NCBI GenBank assembly: GCA_013285405.1
Contig: CP053446.1
Span: 2,021,985 to 2,085,984, forward strand
Length of the DNA: 64,000 nt
Direction of reading: 5' to 3'
From: Ignavibacteriota bacterium
GTDB taxonomy: Bacteria > Bacteroidota > Ignavibacteria > Ignavibacteriales > Ignavibacteriaceae
The stretch's first letter is position 1. Each line of letters starts with the position of its first letter. The position numbers and the translations under genes were made by a program. This document shows positions 44,084-51,869 of this stretch, in pieces. Under the pieces are notes generated by a model that searched no databases, was not told where the DNA came from, and saw only the letters and a program-made list of their open reading frames with translations.

Positions 44084-46240
44084 ATGAAATTCACTTCTGC
44101 TTTTTTCCGATTTAAAATTATAATTATTCTTCTCATTTTTCTATCCTATCAAAACGCCTTCTCTCAAACTCAGGATTGGAGTGATATCGATTCAATTAAA
44201 GCCGGAAAATTTGATACAGGGAAGATGTGGACTTTCGAATATCCCCCTGCAAAATATTTTGAAGAGGAATATGGATTTAGACCTGATGAAGAATGGTTTA
44301 AACACGTGCAGCTTTCAACATTAAAATTTGCTGATTACTGTTCCGCTTCTTTTGTCTCGGAAGATGGATTGATTATGTCCAACAATCACTGTGCACGTCA
44401 AAGTATAACAGAAGTAAATCGTGACGGAGAAGATCTTCACAAAGATGGATTTATTGCATGGGAATTTGAAGACGAAAGACAAGTACCTGGTTTGTTTGTT
44501 GAACAATGCATCAGCATAGAGGATGTTACGGAAGAAATTCATAAAGCTCTTGAGTCAGCAAAATCAGATAGCGAAAGACTTGAAATAGAAACACAAAAAA
44601 TTACTGAGATTGAAAACAGGTTCCGTAATGATGAGGAAACCTTTACGAAAGTTACTCCACTTTATTTTGGTGGAAAGTATTCTCTTTATAAATATAAAAG
44701 ATATAACGATGTCCGGCTGGTCTTTGCTCCTGAAATGCAGGCTGGTTATTTCGGAGGTGATTATGATAACTTTACATATCCTCGTTACAATCTAGATTGT
44801 TCCTTCTTCCGTGTTTATGATAAAGGAATTCCGCTAAAAGTTAATCATTATTTTACATGGAGTAAAAACGGAGCCGAAGAAGGAGAATTAGTTTTTGTTC
44901 CGGGAAATCCCGGCTCAACAAACCGGCTTAGCACAGTTGCGCAGCTTGAGTATGCGAGAGATTTTATTTATCCACAAACTATCCAGCTTATTGACAGCTT
45001 TATTGAATTCCTGCAGGGAATAATTGAGGAAGATTCAGAGTCAGCTAATTATCTCACCGACCAATTATTGAACTATTACAATTCCAAGAAAGCTTATAAA
45101 GGAATGCTTGATGGATTGAGAGATCCGGTAATGATGCAGAAGAAAAAAGATTTTGAAAATATTCTGAAGGAAAAAGTGCAGACTGATGCAAAACTGAATG
45201 AAAAATATGGAACTTTATGGACAGATATAGAAAATGTTATTAATGAAATGAAAAAATTAACTGCAGAGCAGTCAGCGCTATCTTATGATAATTATGATTC
45301 GCCGGAATATTTTTCGATTGCTGATCAGCTTGTCGGACTCGCTGAAGAGCTGAAGCTCGCCGAAACGGATTCAACTTATGCTTACACAGAATATGAAATA
45401 GATGAATTGATTAACACATTGCTACCGGATGATTTTGATTTTGCAAAGAATAAAAAGTTATTGAAAAATAAAATTGATTTCCTGTATGCTGAGTTTGGTG
45501 ATGTTGAATTCTTAAACAAATTCACAAACGGTAAAAAAGGTAACGAAGCAGTTGATGATATTTTATCACGCACTGTTTTAACTTCAAATGAAAGTATCAA
45601 ACTTTTAATTAATCAGGGACCTGAAGCAATCTTCAACAGTGACGACCCTTTTATTAAATTCGTTCAGATCTCCGGTGAGGAATCCAAAAATATTTCTATG
45701 CAAATTGATGAGCTTACCGTAAAGGAAACAATCACGAATCAGAAACTTGGTAGAGCAATATTTGAAGTTTACGGTACTTCTATTCCGCCAGATGCAACTT
45801 TCACTTTGAGAATTTCTGATGGAATTGTAAAAGGTTTTAATTACAACGGAACATTTGCACCACCAATTACAACATTTTATGGGATGCTTGATCGTTATTA
45901 TTCTTTCGATGGTAAGTTTCCGTGGAATCTTCACGAACGCTGGCTTGATGCACCGGAAGAATTTGATTTCTCAACTCCGTTTAATTTTGTGGCTACTTGC
46001 GATGTTGTCGGAGGAAACTCAGGAAGCCCGATAATTAATAAAGATGCAGAAATAGTTGGCGTAGCATTCGATGGAAATATACAAAGTCTTGCCGGTGATT
46101 TTATTTACGATCCTGATGTAAACAGGTCGGTTGGTGTTCATTCAGCCGGAATGCTGGAAGCAATTAAAGATTTATATAAGTTTGAAAGACTTGCTGAAGA
46201 GCTTAAACTGTCTAAGATGGAAAGTGAGTATACCGAATAG
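44084..46240 (+). CDS. S46-family dipeptidyl-peptidase (DPP7-like)
   Basis: 718 aa, the usual size for S46. A signal peptide (about 1-28, ending AFSQ) is followed by a chymotrypsin-like domain with catalytic His102 in SNNHCARQSI, a large helical insert (about 300-540), and the catalytic Ser646 in GGNSGSPIIN. The residue 18 after the Ser, which sets P1 preference in this family (Gly in DPP7, Arg in DPP11), is Gly664 in AFDGN, suggesting hydrophobic rather than acidic P1. S46 enzymes remove dipeptides in the periplasm in bacteria that live on peptides; presence here fits amino-acid-based nutrition. A Pro/Asn change (SNNHC instead of the more common TNHHC) precedes His102. Confidence 0.9.
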   Translation: MKFTSAFFRFKIIIILLIFLSYQNAFSQTQDWSDIDSIKAGKFDTGKMWTFEYPPAKYFEEEYGFRPDEEWFKHVQLSTLKFADYCSASFVSEDGLIMSNNHCARQSITEVNRDGEDLHKDGFIAWEFEDERQVPGLFVEQCISIEDVTEEIHKALESAKSDSERLEIETQKITEIENRFRNDEETFTKVTPLYFGGKYSLYKYKRYNDVRLVFAPEMQAGYFGGDYDNFTYPRYNLDCSFFRVYDKGIPLKVNHYFTWSKNGAEEGELVFVPGNPGSTNRLSTVAQLEYARDFIYPQTIQLIDSFIEFLQGIIEEDSESANYLTDQLLNYYNSKKAYKGMLDGLRDPVMMQKKKDFENILKEKVQTDAKLNEKYGTLWTDIENVINEMKKLTAEQSALSYDNYDSPEYFSIADQLVGLAEELKLAETDSTYAYTEYEIDELINTLLPDDFDFAKNKKLLKNKIDFLYAEFGDVEFLNKFTNGKKGNEAVDDILSRTVLTSNESIKLLINQGPEAIFNSDDPFIKFVQISGEESKNISMQIDELTVKETITNQKLGRAIFEVYGTSIPPDATFTLRISDGIVKGFNYNGTFAPPITTFYGMLDRYYSFDGKFPWNLHERWLDAPEEFDFSTPFNFVATCDVVGGNSGSPIINKDAEIVGVAFDGNIQSLAGDFIYDPDVNRSVGVHSAGMLEAIKDLYKFERLAEELKLSKMESEYTE

Positions 46241-46324
46241 TAAAAATCTCTGAACTACTTTAACATTTTTACTTCACAGAAAATTTTTATGTTGTATTAT
46301 GAGTAAAAAATAAACTATCTTTAC

Positions 46325-46414
46325 GTGAGACTCACCTCGAAGGTGAGCCTCACATTGGTTTTGCTTTGTAGCACAGATTAGTGGCAAAGCCATTCCTTCG
46401 GAATGATCTGTGCT
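46325..46414. repeat. Pair of intergenic hairpins between convergent genes
   Basis: First hairpin: GTGAG (46325-46329)/CTCAC (46349-46353) enclosing CTCACCT (46331-46337)/AGGTGAG (46341-46347). Second: AGCACAGA (46370-46377)/TCTGTGCT (46407-46414) enclosing CATTCC (46391-46396)/GGAATG (46400-46405), followed by ATTTTTT. The T run after the second hairpin lets it serve as the terminator of the S46 peptidase gene. Both have the look of interspersed palindromic repeats. Confidence 0.6.
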
Positions 46415-46473
46415 ATTTTTTAAACATACGATAGCATCCGTCAATTACCGGAGGTTATCTCTTTAGCAGCAAA

Positions 46474-47031
46474 CTAAAAAGTATATTGAACAAACAGATG
46501 TATTGACGAATACTGCGGTAATGCATTTGTAAAAGTGATTCCGTATTCAGCACCGGCGCCGAGCTTGAATCCATCGAGATTAAATCCTCTCAAATCAAAA
46601 CCACCGTTAATAGAAAGAGCAACTCCGTAATTCCAGTTGTCAGTATCGCTGAAAGTTCTGTCGTTCAGTGCAAGCAAGCCGACACCTTCTTCAAGAAAAT
46701 ATCTGCCGTCAAAATATTGAGTCGTAATACCTTTAAAAGTTATTCCCTGCACCCACGGGAAGTATGGTTTCTCAACATTCGGAATGATTGCATTAAAATC
46801 CTTTGCGAAGATAAAACTGAGTCTGGGAAAAACTTCCTCGAAAAGAACCGTGTTGGTTTCAATAAAAACAGAAGTTGTAAATGTTCCGACAGATGGCGAA
46901 TTACTCTGAATAAATCCACCACCAACAGTTGCACCTGCCGAAAACATAAACTGAGCACTTGCGGTCACAAAAATTCCTGAGAACAGGATTAAGTAAAACA
47001 ATAATCGTATTTGCAAATAGAATTTTTTCAA
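46474..47031 (-). CDS. Small outer-membrane beta-barrel-like protein, unknown
   Basis: 185 aa. A signal peptide (about 1-27, ending ASAQ) is followed by alternating hydrophobic strands with many Gly and aromatics ('FMFSAGATVGGGFI', 'YFLEEGVGLLALND', 'WNYGVALSINGGFDLRGFN', 'FKLGAGAEYGITF') and a final strand ending in aromatic Phe (SIHLFVQYTF). This is the pattern of an 8-strand outer-membrane barrel. No family was recognised. It stands alone, between convergent and divergent neighbours. Confidence 0.65.
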   Translation of the reverse strand: MKKFYLQIRLLFYLILFSGIFVTASAQFMFSAGATVGGGFIQSNSPSVGTFTTSVFIETNTVLFEEVFPRLSFIFAKDFNAIIPNVEKPYFPWVQGITFKGITTQYFDGRYFLEEGVGLLALNDRTFSDTDNWNYGVALSINGGFDLRGFNLDGFKLGAGAEYGITFTNALPQYSSIHLFVQYTF

Positions 47032-47091
47032 TTAACTTCAGAAAAGTTTATCATAAAATTATTTATCAACACACAAAGATAAAGGTAAAAA

Positions 47092-47448
47092 ATGGAGCAC
47101 ACACTATATCATTACAAAGCAATCGTAACTTCTGTTTACGATGGTGATACCTGCACAGTTGATATTGATCTCGGGCTCAGTGCCTGGATTCGTGGAGAAA
47201 AACTTCGACTAAACAGAATCAACGCACCAGAGCTAACTGGAAAAGAAAGACCAGAAGGAATAAAGTCGCGTGATTTTCTTAAAGGAAAAATAGAAGGAAA
47301 AGAAATAACAATTGAAACAATTAAAGACAGAAGAGAAAAGTATGGGAGATATCTTGCAGAAATCTGGCTTGAAGATAAAAAAGGAAAGTTTATAAATATG
47401 AATGACCTAATGGTAAGTGAAGGATTTGCAAAATATCAGAAGTATTGA
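47092..47448 (+). CDS. Thermonuclease (SNase-like) family protein
   Basis: 118 aa, close to the SNase OB-fold core. The start 'KAIVTSVYDGDTCTVDIDLG' carries the Ca-binding Asp, 'LRLNRINAPEL' the first catalytic Arg region with Glu following in KERPEG, and 'DRREKYGRYLAEIWL' the second catalytic Arg. It lacks a signal peptide and the C-terminal extra helix pair of secreted staphylococcal nuclease, so it is probably cytoplasmic. The native substrate is not known. Confidence 0.82.
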   Translation: MEHTLYHYKAIVTSVYDGDTCTVDIDLGLSAWIRGEKLRLNRINAPELTGKERPEGIKSRDFLKGKIEGKEITIETIKDRREKYGRYLAEIWLEDKKGKFINMNDLMVSEGFAKYQKY

Positions 47449-47450
47449 AT

Positions 47451-47560
47451 TGTCATTCCGGCCCTGCCTATCCGGCAGGCAGGTTGTCCGGAATCAAAGT
47501 TTATTTTCATAGACAGATTCTGGACTCGTTCTGCCAGTGCAGGACATCTCCAGAATGACA
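47451..47560. repeat. Interspersed palindromic element with TGTCATTC ends
   Basis: Perfect 8-bp terminal inverted repeats TGTCATTC (47451-47458) and GAATGACA (47553-47560) enclose further half palindromes (CTGCCTATCCGGCAGG, TCCGGAAT, GATTCTGGA). It begins 2 nt after the thermonuclease stop and ends exactly at the stop of the convergent MFS gene, and so may terminate both. Confidence 0.65.
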
Positions 47561-48847
47561 CTAGGTATTCAATTTCTTCTTTCCGAACTCAGGATCAATT
47601 TTGATAAACTTTGTAATTATGAATGCCGGAATTGTTGAAATGCAAACCCACATAAAAAAATTAAGATAACCAACTTGTTCTTGTATCCATCCGCTGATCA
47701 TTCCTGGTAACATCATTCCCAATGCCATTAAACCGGTTGCGATTGCAAAGTGTGCAGTTTTATATTCGCCATCAGAAATTAAAATAAGATAAAGCATAAA
47801 CGCTGTAAATCCGAATCCATAACCAAATTGTTCAATTGCAACGCAGATGTTGATCAAAATAAAATTTGAAGTTTGAGTTGCCGCGAGATAAACATAAACA
47901 AGATCAGGTAAGTTGATTGCAATCAACATCCACCACAGCCAGAACTTTAATCCGTGTCGCGATGCAGCAATTCCACCTAAAATTCCTCCAAGAGAAAGTG
48001 CAATTACTCCGACAGTTCCGTAAACAAATCCGACATCACTTGTTGAAAGACCAAGTCCGCCAACTTCTTTGCTATCAAGTAAAAACGGAGAAGCCAATTT
48101 AATAAGCTGAGATTCACCAAGCCTGTAAAGAAGAATGAAAAGAACGATCACTAAAATTTCTTTCTTCCTGAAAAATGAAACAAATGTTCTGATAAATTCA
48201 TTGGTAAAATGATTTAACGTAATTTTCTCTCTGTGTGAATCGCTCTTTGGCTTTGGAATAATAAATAAATGATAAATGAAAAACAGAAAAAATAAAGCAG
48301 CGATGATTAAAAAAGTTATCTGCCAAGCAAAATGAATTTTGCCAGAACTTTCTTCAAGATGTCCTGCAAGAATGACAAGCAATCCTTGTCCGGCAAGCAT
48401 TGCAATTCTATAAAACGTTGATCTTATCCCAACAAAATATGCCTGTAGATGCTGTTTCAGTCCGAGCATATAAAAACCGTCCGCAGCAATGTCGTGTGTT
48501 GCAGAACTGAATGCAAGCAGCCAGAAAAAAGCAAGTGTGTATTGAAAAAAATTATTTGTTGGAAGTGTGAATGCAACTCCGGCAAGTCCTGCACCGATAA
48601 CAAGCTGCAATATTATTATCCAGAATCTTTTTGTTTTAAGCAGATCAACTATCGGACTCCAGAATGGTTTTAATACCCAAGGCAGATAAAGCCAGCTTGT
48701 ATAAAGTGCAATTTCAGTGTTTGAGATTTCAAGCCGCTTATACATAATGACAGAAACTGTCATCACAACAACATAAGGCAAACCTTCAGCAAGATAGAGA
48801 GAAGGAATCCAAAGCCAGGGATTTCTTTCTCCTAATTTATTTTTCAT
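47561..48847 (-). CDS. MFS transporter, AmpG-like
   Basis: 428 aa with about 12 membrane helices. The beginning 'NPWLWIPSLYLAEGLPY' and 'YTSWLYLPWVLKPFWSPIVDLL' is characteristic of the AmpG/acetyl-CoA-transporter-like MFS group; AmpG imports GlcNAc-anhydroMurNAc muropeptides for cell-wall recycling. A charged cytoplasmic loop (about 205-220) divides the two halves. The start overlaps the stop of the sugar kinase by 4 nt (ATGA), so the two are translationally coupled, which supports import of a recycled or host amino sugar. Substrate is inferred, not shown. Confidence 0.8.
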   Translation of the reverse strand: MKNKLGERNPWLWIPSLYLAEGLPYVVVMTVSVIMYKRLEISNTEIALYTSWLYLPWVLKPFWSPIVDLLKTKRFWIIILQLVIGAGLAGVAFTLPTNNFFQYTLAFFWLLAFSSATHDIAADGFYMLGLKQHLQAYFVGIRSTFYRIAMLAGQGLLVILAGHLEESSGKIHFAWQITFLIIAALFFLFFIYHLFIIPKPKSDSHREKITLNHFTNEFIRTFVSFFRKKEILVIVLFILLYRLGESQLIKLASPFLLDSKEVGGLGLSTSDVGFVYGTVGVIALSLGGILGGIAASRHGLKFWLWWMLIAINLPDLVYVYLAATQTSNFILINICVAIEQFGYGFGFTAFMLYLILISDGEYKTAHFAIATGLMALGMMLPGMISGWIQEQVGYLNFFMWVCISTIPAFIITKFIKIDPEFGKKKLNT

Positions 48848-48870
48848 CCCTGCCCGCCTTTGGCGGATGA
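48844..48870. repeat. Short palindrome over the kinase stop / transporter start
   Basis: TCATC (48844-48848) pairs with GATGA (48866-48870), and CGCC (48855-48858) with GGCG (48862-48865). It contains 'CTGCCCGCCTTTGGCGG', a common intergenic repeat core. It provides the last residues of the kinase and overlaps the ATG of the transporter. Confidence 0.45.
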
Positions 48871-49782
48871 TAATTTTTTTGCGAACAGAATTGCACCTCC
48901 GATTGGAGAAAGTACGGCTTGAGTTATTTTCACATTTGGTAATGTGGATTTGATTTTTCGTTTGAGCAGATCGGAATAAAAATTTTCATTATCAATCAGA
49001 CTGCCGGAAAATGCAACACTTAGAATGTTTGTTCGGAATTTTTCAATAAGAGACCGGATATGAAGAACTAATTCATCGGCTTCTTCATCGAGAATATCTT
49101 CAGCAATCAGATCACCTTCTTCCGCAGCTTCAATTACAATTTTTGCTACTGAAGCAACATCGAGTTTTTCATTGTAAACTTTATTGATAATCGCATTTGC
49201 GGAACCTGAATTCATTTTTGAATTCAATAATTCTGAAATCAAAGTTTCTTCACCTCTGCCGTCAGATGATTTTGAAACGGCGTTCAATGCTTTCCTGCCG
49301 ATTGAGTAACCGCTTCCTTCATCACCTATCAATCTGCCGAATCCACCAACACGATGAATTACACCTTTCTCATCTTTGCCAAAAAGAATTGAACCTGTAC
49401 CAGCAATTAAAATACATCCGGCAGAATCAGGAAATGCGCCTTCGAGTGCGATGTGTGCATCGCTTATAACTTTTACACCTTTGAAATGAATTCCTTCTTC
49501 ATCCGCAAAATCTTTAAATCCTTTTTCGAGAAGCTTCGCATCCTCATCACGACCAGCACCGGCAACACCAATCACAATTTGTTTTACATCCGAAAAATCT
49601 CCTTCAAGCGCAAAAATATTTTCTTCAATCAAAGCAAAAATATTTCTGACAGTTTCCTTAACTCCGATGATGAGGAAGTTGGAAGGTTTGCCAGATGACT
49701 GTTGTATAATTTTCCCTGACAAATCTGCAATTGCACAGTCTGTCTTTGTTCCGCCGCCGTCTATTCCGATTAAGTATTTCAT
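48844..49782 (-). CDS. N-acetylglucosamine kinase-like BadF/BadG/BcrA/BcrD ATPase
   Basis: 312 aa of the ASKHA fold: phosphate-1 motif 'GIDGGGTKTDCAIAD', 'VIGVAGAGRDED', adenosine/phosphate-2 motif 'LIAGTGSILFGKDE', 'GGFGRLIGDEGSGYSIG' and 'VAFSGSLIDNE'. Bacterial members (NagK/MurK-like) phosphorylate GlcNAc and MurNAc recovered from peptidoglycan. The coupled AmpG-like transporter downstream agrees with this. Its last eight residues (SSAKGGQG) are encoded by a short palindromic repeat (48844-48870), so the C-terminus may be a later addition. No strong promoter motif was identified upstream. Confidence 0.85.
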   Translation of the reverse strand: MKYLIGIDGGGTKTDCAIADLSGKIIQQSSGKPSNFLIIGVKETVRNIFALIEENIFALEGDFSDVKQIVIGVAGAGRDEDAKLLEKGFKDFADEEGIHFKGVKVISDAHIALEGAFPDSAGCILIAGTGSILFGKDEKGVIHRVGGFGRLIGDEGSGYSIGRKALNAVSKSSDGRGEETLISELLNSKMNSGSANAIINKVYNEKLDVASVAKIVIEAAEEGDLIAEDILDEEADELVLHIRSLIEKFRTNILSVAFSGSLIDNENFYSDLLKRKIKSTLPNVKITQAVLSPIGGAILFAKKLSSAKGGQG

Positions 49783-49876
49783 AATTTAAAAGCTTGTATT
49801 CTGAATGTAAAAATAAAGAAAAAGCGGAATAGCTTAAACAAGATTTATATAATTGAGATTTCTGAAAAATTACTCT

Positions 49877-49952
49877 ATTGTCATTCTGAACAAAGTGAAG
49901 AGTCTCTTTTCAAAACAAATTTAAGATATTTCGCTTCGCTCAATATGACAAT
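49877..49952. repeat. Interspersed palindromic element with ATTGTCAT ends
   Basis: Perfect 8-bp inverted ends ATTGTCAT (49877-49884) and ATGACAAT (49945-49952). Inside, GAACAAAGTGAAGAGTCTC and ATATTTCGCTTCGCTCAATATG are typical of a widespread Bacteroidota palindromic repeat ('GTCATTCTGAAC...AAGAGTCTC...TTCGCTTCGCTCA'). The same family as 47451-47560 and the decayed copy at 43872. Confidence 0.65.
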
Positions 49953-50108
49953 TATTAGTTATTCAGAAGTCTCATTATTGATATCGAAAGATAAAGGAAT
50001 AGAGTTTTTTCAAACTTACTTGGTGACCGGCAACTAAAATTTATTCGCGAGACGTTGCTTCTGATCTTATTTTGACTAAATTTTAGAAAGCAAAAAGGAA
50101 AAGTTCTG

Positions 50109-50249
50109 ATGAGAATAACAATTGAATCTGAATATCTTCCGAACTCACTAAGTAATTGCGAATCTTCAGGGAGAAAACATATTAGACCATTCCACAGTGA
50201 TGTGCGGATTGACACCAGTCATATAATATTTTCAGACTTAAATGAGTGA
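50109..50249 (+). CDS. Possible 46-residue small protein
   Basis: ATG at 50109 is preceded by AAAAAGGAAAAG (AGGA about 9 nt upstream). The 46-codon frame ends TGA at 50247-50249, just 9 nt before the T9SS cargo gene. The product is hydrophilic, without a signal peptide or membrane segment, and was not recognised. It could be a leader peptide or chance. Codon usage is unremarkable. Confidence 0.22.
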   Translation: MRITIESEYLPNSLSNCESSGRKHIRPFHSDVRIDTSHIIFSDLNE

Positions 50250-50258
50250 GTTATAGAG

Positions 50259-51857
50259 ATGAAAAATCTTTTACTTGTCATCATACTTATAATAATCACC
50301 GGCATTAAACTTTTTTCCCAATGGTCAACTGATCCCAACAATAATTTGATAGTTGGTTACGGATTAGACCCGCACATTTGCAGCGATAGCGCTGGCGGAT
50401 GTTATATAACTTATGATTACCACAGTACAGCTTATCCGCGTTGGCTTGCAATTGAAAAATTGGATTTGTATGGCTACAAACCCTGGGGTATAAATAAGCG
50501 AATACTAGGAGAATCTCCAGAACAATCAGGTGCAGAAATAATTGAAGACGGTGAAGGTGGAGTAATTGTGAGTTACATCGACCGTTACGAAAATCTTCCT
50601 TACTGGACACAGAGAGTGAGAGTGCAAAAAATTGACAGCAATGGTAACTTTTTGTGGGAACCAACAGGAGTTAAGGTAACACTTGATGAAATTAATCAAA
50701 GTTCACAAAAAATTGTAAATGACGGTGAAGGAGGAGCAGTTGTAATATGGGTAAATACACAAGCAAAATATAAAGTTAACAGAATAAGCAGCGATGGACA
50801 AAGAATATGGGGAGACAGTGGAGTTGTAGCTGGGATAAATGGATGGTATGATCCTGCACTGCTAGCTAGAACTACAGCTAACAAGTACGTTGTAAGTGCT
50901 GAGAGAAACAAAATTAAATACTTTGATGAAAATGGAAGTGCATTTTACAATGATAGTTTAGATTTTTGGTTATTTAATATAATTTCAGACGGAGTGGGTG
51001 GAATAATAGTAAGCGGCAAAGTTTGGAATGGTATGATTCCAAAACTTGTAGCACAAAGAAAAGACTCACTTGGTAATAACCTCTGGCAGGAACCTTATGT
51101 TGAAGTTGCTGATAGTCTTTATATAAACACATCATTAAGCATAAAGCAAAATAAAAATAATATTTACTGTGGCTGGACGGGGAAAAGAAACGGTATCGAT
51201 AAAGTGGCTCAGTTTCAGGTATTGAGGTTGGACGGAAGCATGCTCTTTCCTGATGAAAGTATTCAAGTTGGTATTCCACCTTTAAACGGTACGATTGTTC
51301 AACCTTTAGAAGAAAACAGAACAGCATTTATTTATTATAGTTCTGATTTTTTACCTGACTCATTATTAGTTCAATCTTATGATACACTAGGTAACAAATT
51401 ATGGAATGAAGAAGGAATTCTCATTGCACATCCACCTATTGAATATCAGTCATATACAACAGACGGTAATGGTGGATTTATTATAGGAGGAGTAATAAGC
51501 AACTTTACGGTTGTAGCACAACAAGTTAATAAATTTGGAAACTTGGGAGAAATCATTACTTCAATGCATCAAGAATGTCAAGAAATATTTCCAACAGAAA
51601 TGATTCTATACCAAAACTATCCCAATCCATTTAATTCAAGTACGGTTATAAGTTATTCAATTACATTTGAGGAAAATATTTCTATAAAAATTTATAATTC
51701 TTTAGGAGAACTAATTAAAACAATTACAAATGGGTTAGTAAGATCAGGAATTCACACAGTAAATTTATCATCTGACGATTTACCATCAGGCGTTTATATC
51801 TATAAATTACAAACGGAAACTAAATTCTTAACTAAAAAATTATTAATCATTAAGTGA
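50259..51857 (+). CDS. T9SS cargo protein with repeated propeller-like segments
   Basis: 532 aa. Signal peptide (about 1-20, ending LFSQ). The body repeats a motif of the form 'DGEGGVIVSY', DGEGGAVVIW, DGVGGIIVSG, DGNGGFIIGG, each followed by 'QR/VQKIDSNGNFLW' or 'RKDSLGNNLWQ' or 'YDTLGNKLWNEEGI', so it is probably a six- or seven-bladed propeller. It ends with a T9SS sorting domain, YQNYPNPFNSSTVI (Ser replaces the usual Pro), final KKLLIIK. No enzymatic motif was found. First of the second cargo cluster; the metalloprotease follows 12 nt later. Confidence 0.72.
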   Translation: MKNLLLVIILIIITGIKLFSQWSTDPNNNLIVGYGLDPHICSDSAGGCYITYDYHSTAYPRWLAIEKLDLYGYKPWGINKRILGESPEQSGAEIIEDGEGGVIVSYIDRYENLPYWTQRVRVQKIDSNGNFLWEPTGVKVTLDEINQSSQKIVNDGEGGAVVIWVNTQAKYKVNRISSDGQRIWGDSGVVAGINGWYDPALLARTTANKYVVSAERNKIKYFDENGSAFYNDSLDFWLFNIISDGVGGIIVSGKVWNGMIPKLVAQRKDSLGNNLWQEPYVEVADSLYINTSLSIKQNKNNIYCGWTGKRNGIDKVAQFQVLRLDGSMLFPDESIQVGIPPLNGTIVQPLEENRTAFIYYSSDFLPDSLLVQSYDTLGNKLWNEEGILIAHPPIEYQSYTTDGNGGFIIGGVISNFTVVAQQVNKFGNLGEIITSMHQECQEIFPTEMILYQNYPNPFNSSTVISYSITFEENISIKIYNSLGELIKTITNGLVRSGIHTVNLSSDDLPSGVYIYKLQTETKFLTKKLLIIK

Positions 51858-51869
51858 AAGGGATTCACT

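Larger units (their letters stand above)
49783..50258. other. 476-nt intergenic region
   Basis: Divergent intergenic region between the sugar kinase (minus) and a T9SS cargo gene (plus). It contains the palindromic element at 49877-49952, A/T-rich promoter-like sequence next to both genes, and one possible small gene at 50109-50249. The antisense reading frame over 49955-50215 has no coding character. No tRNA or other RNA gene was recognised. Confidence 0.5.

Noticed and set aside
49955-50215. 86-codon minus-strand frame in the intergenic region upstream of the second T9SS cluster
   Set aside because: No ribosome-binding site, no recognisable motif, and its start lies within a palindromic repeat region; composition is like non-coding DNA.
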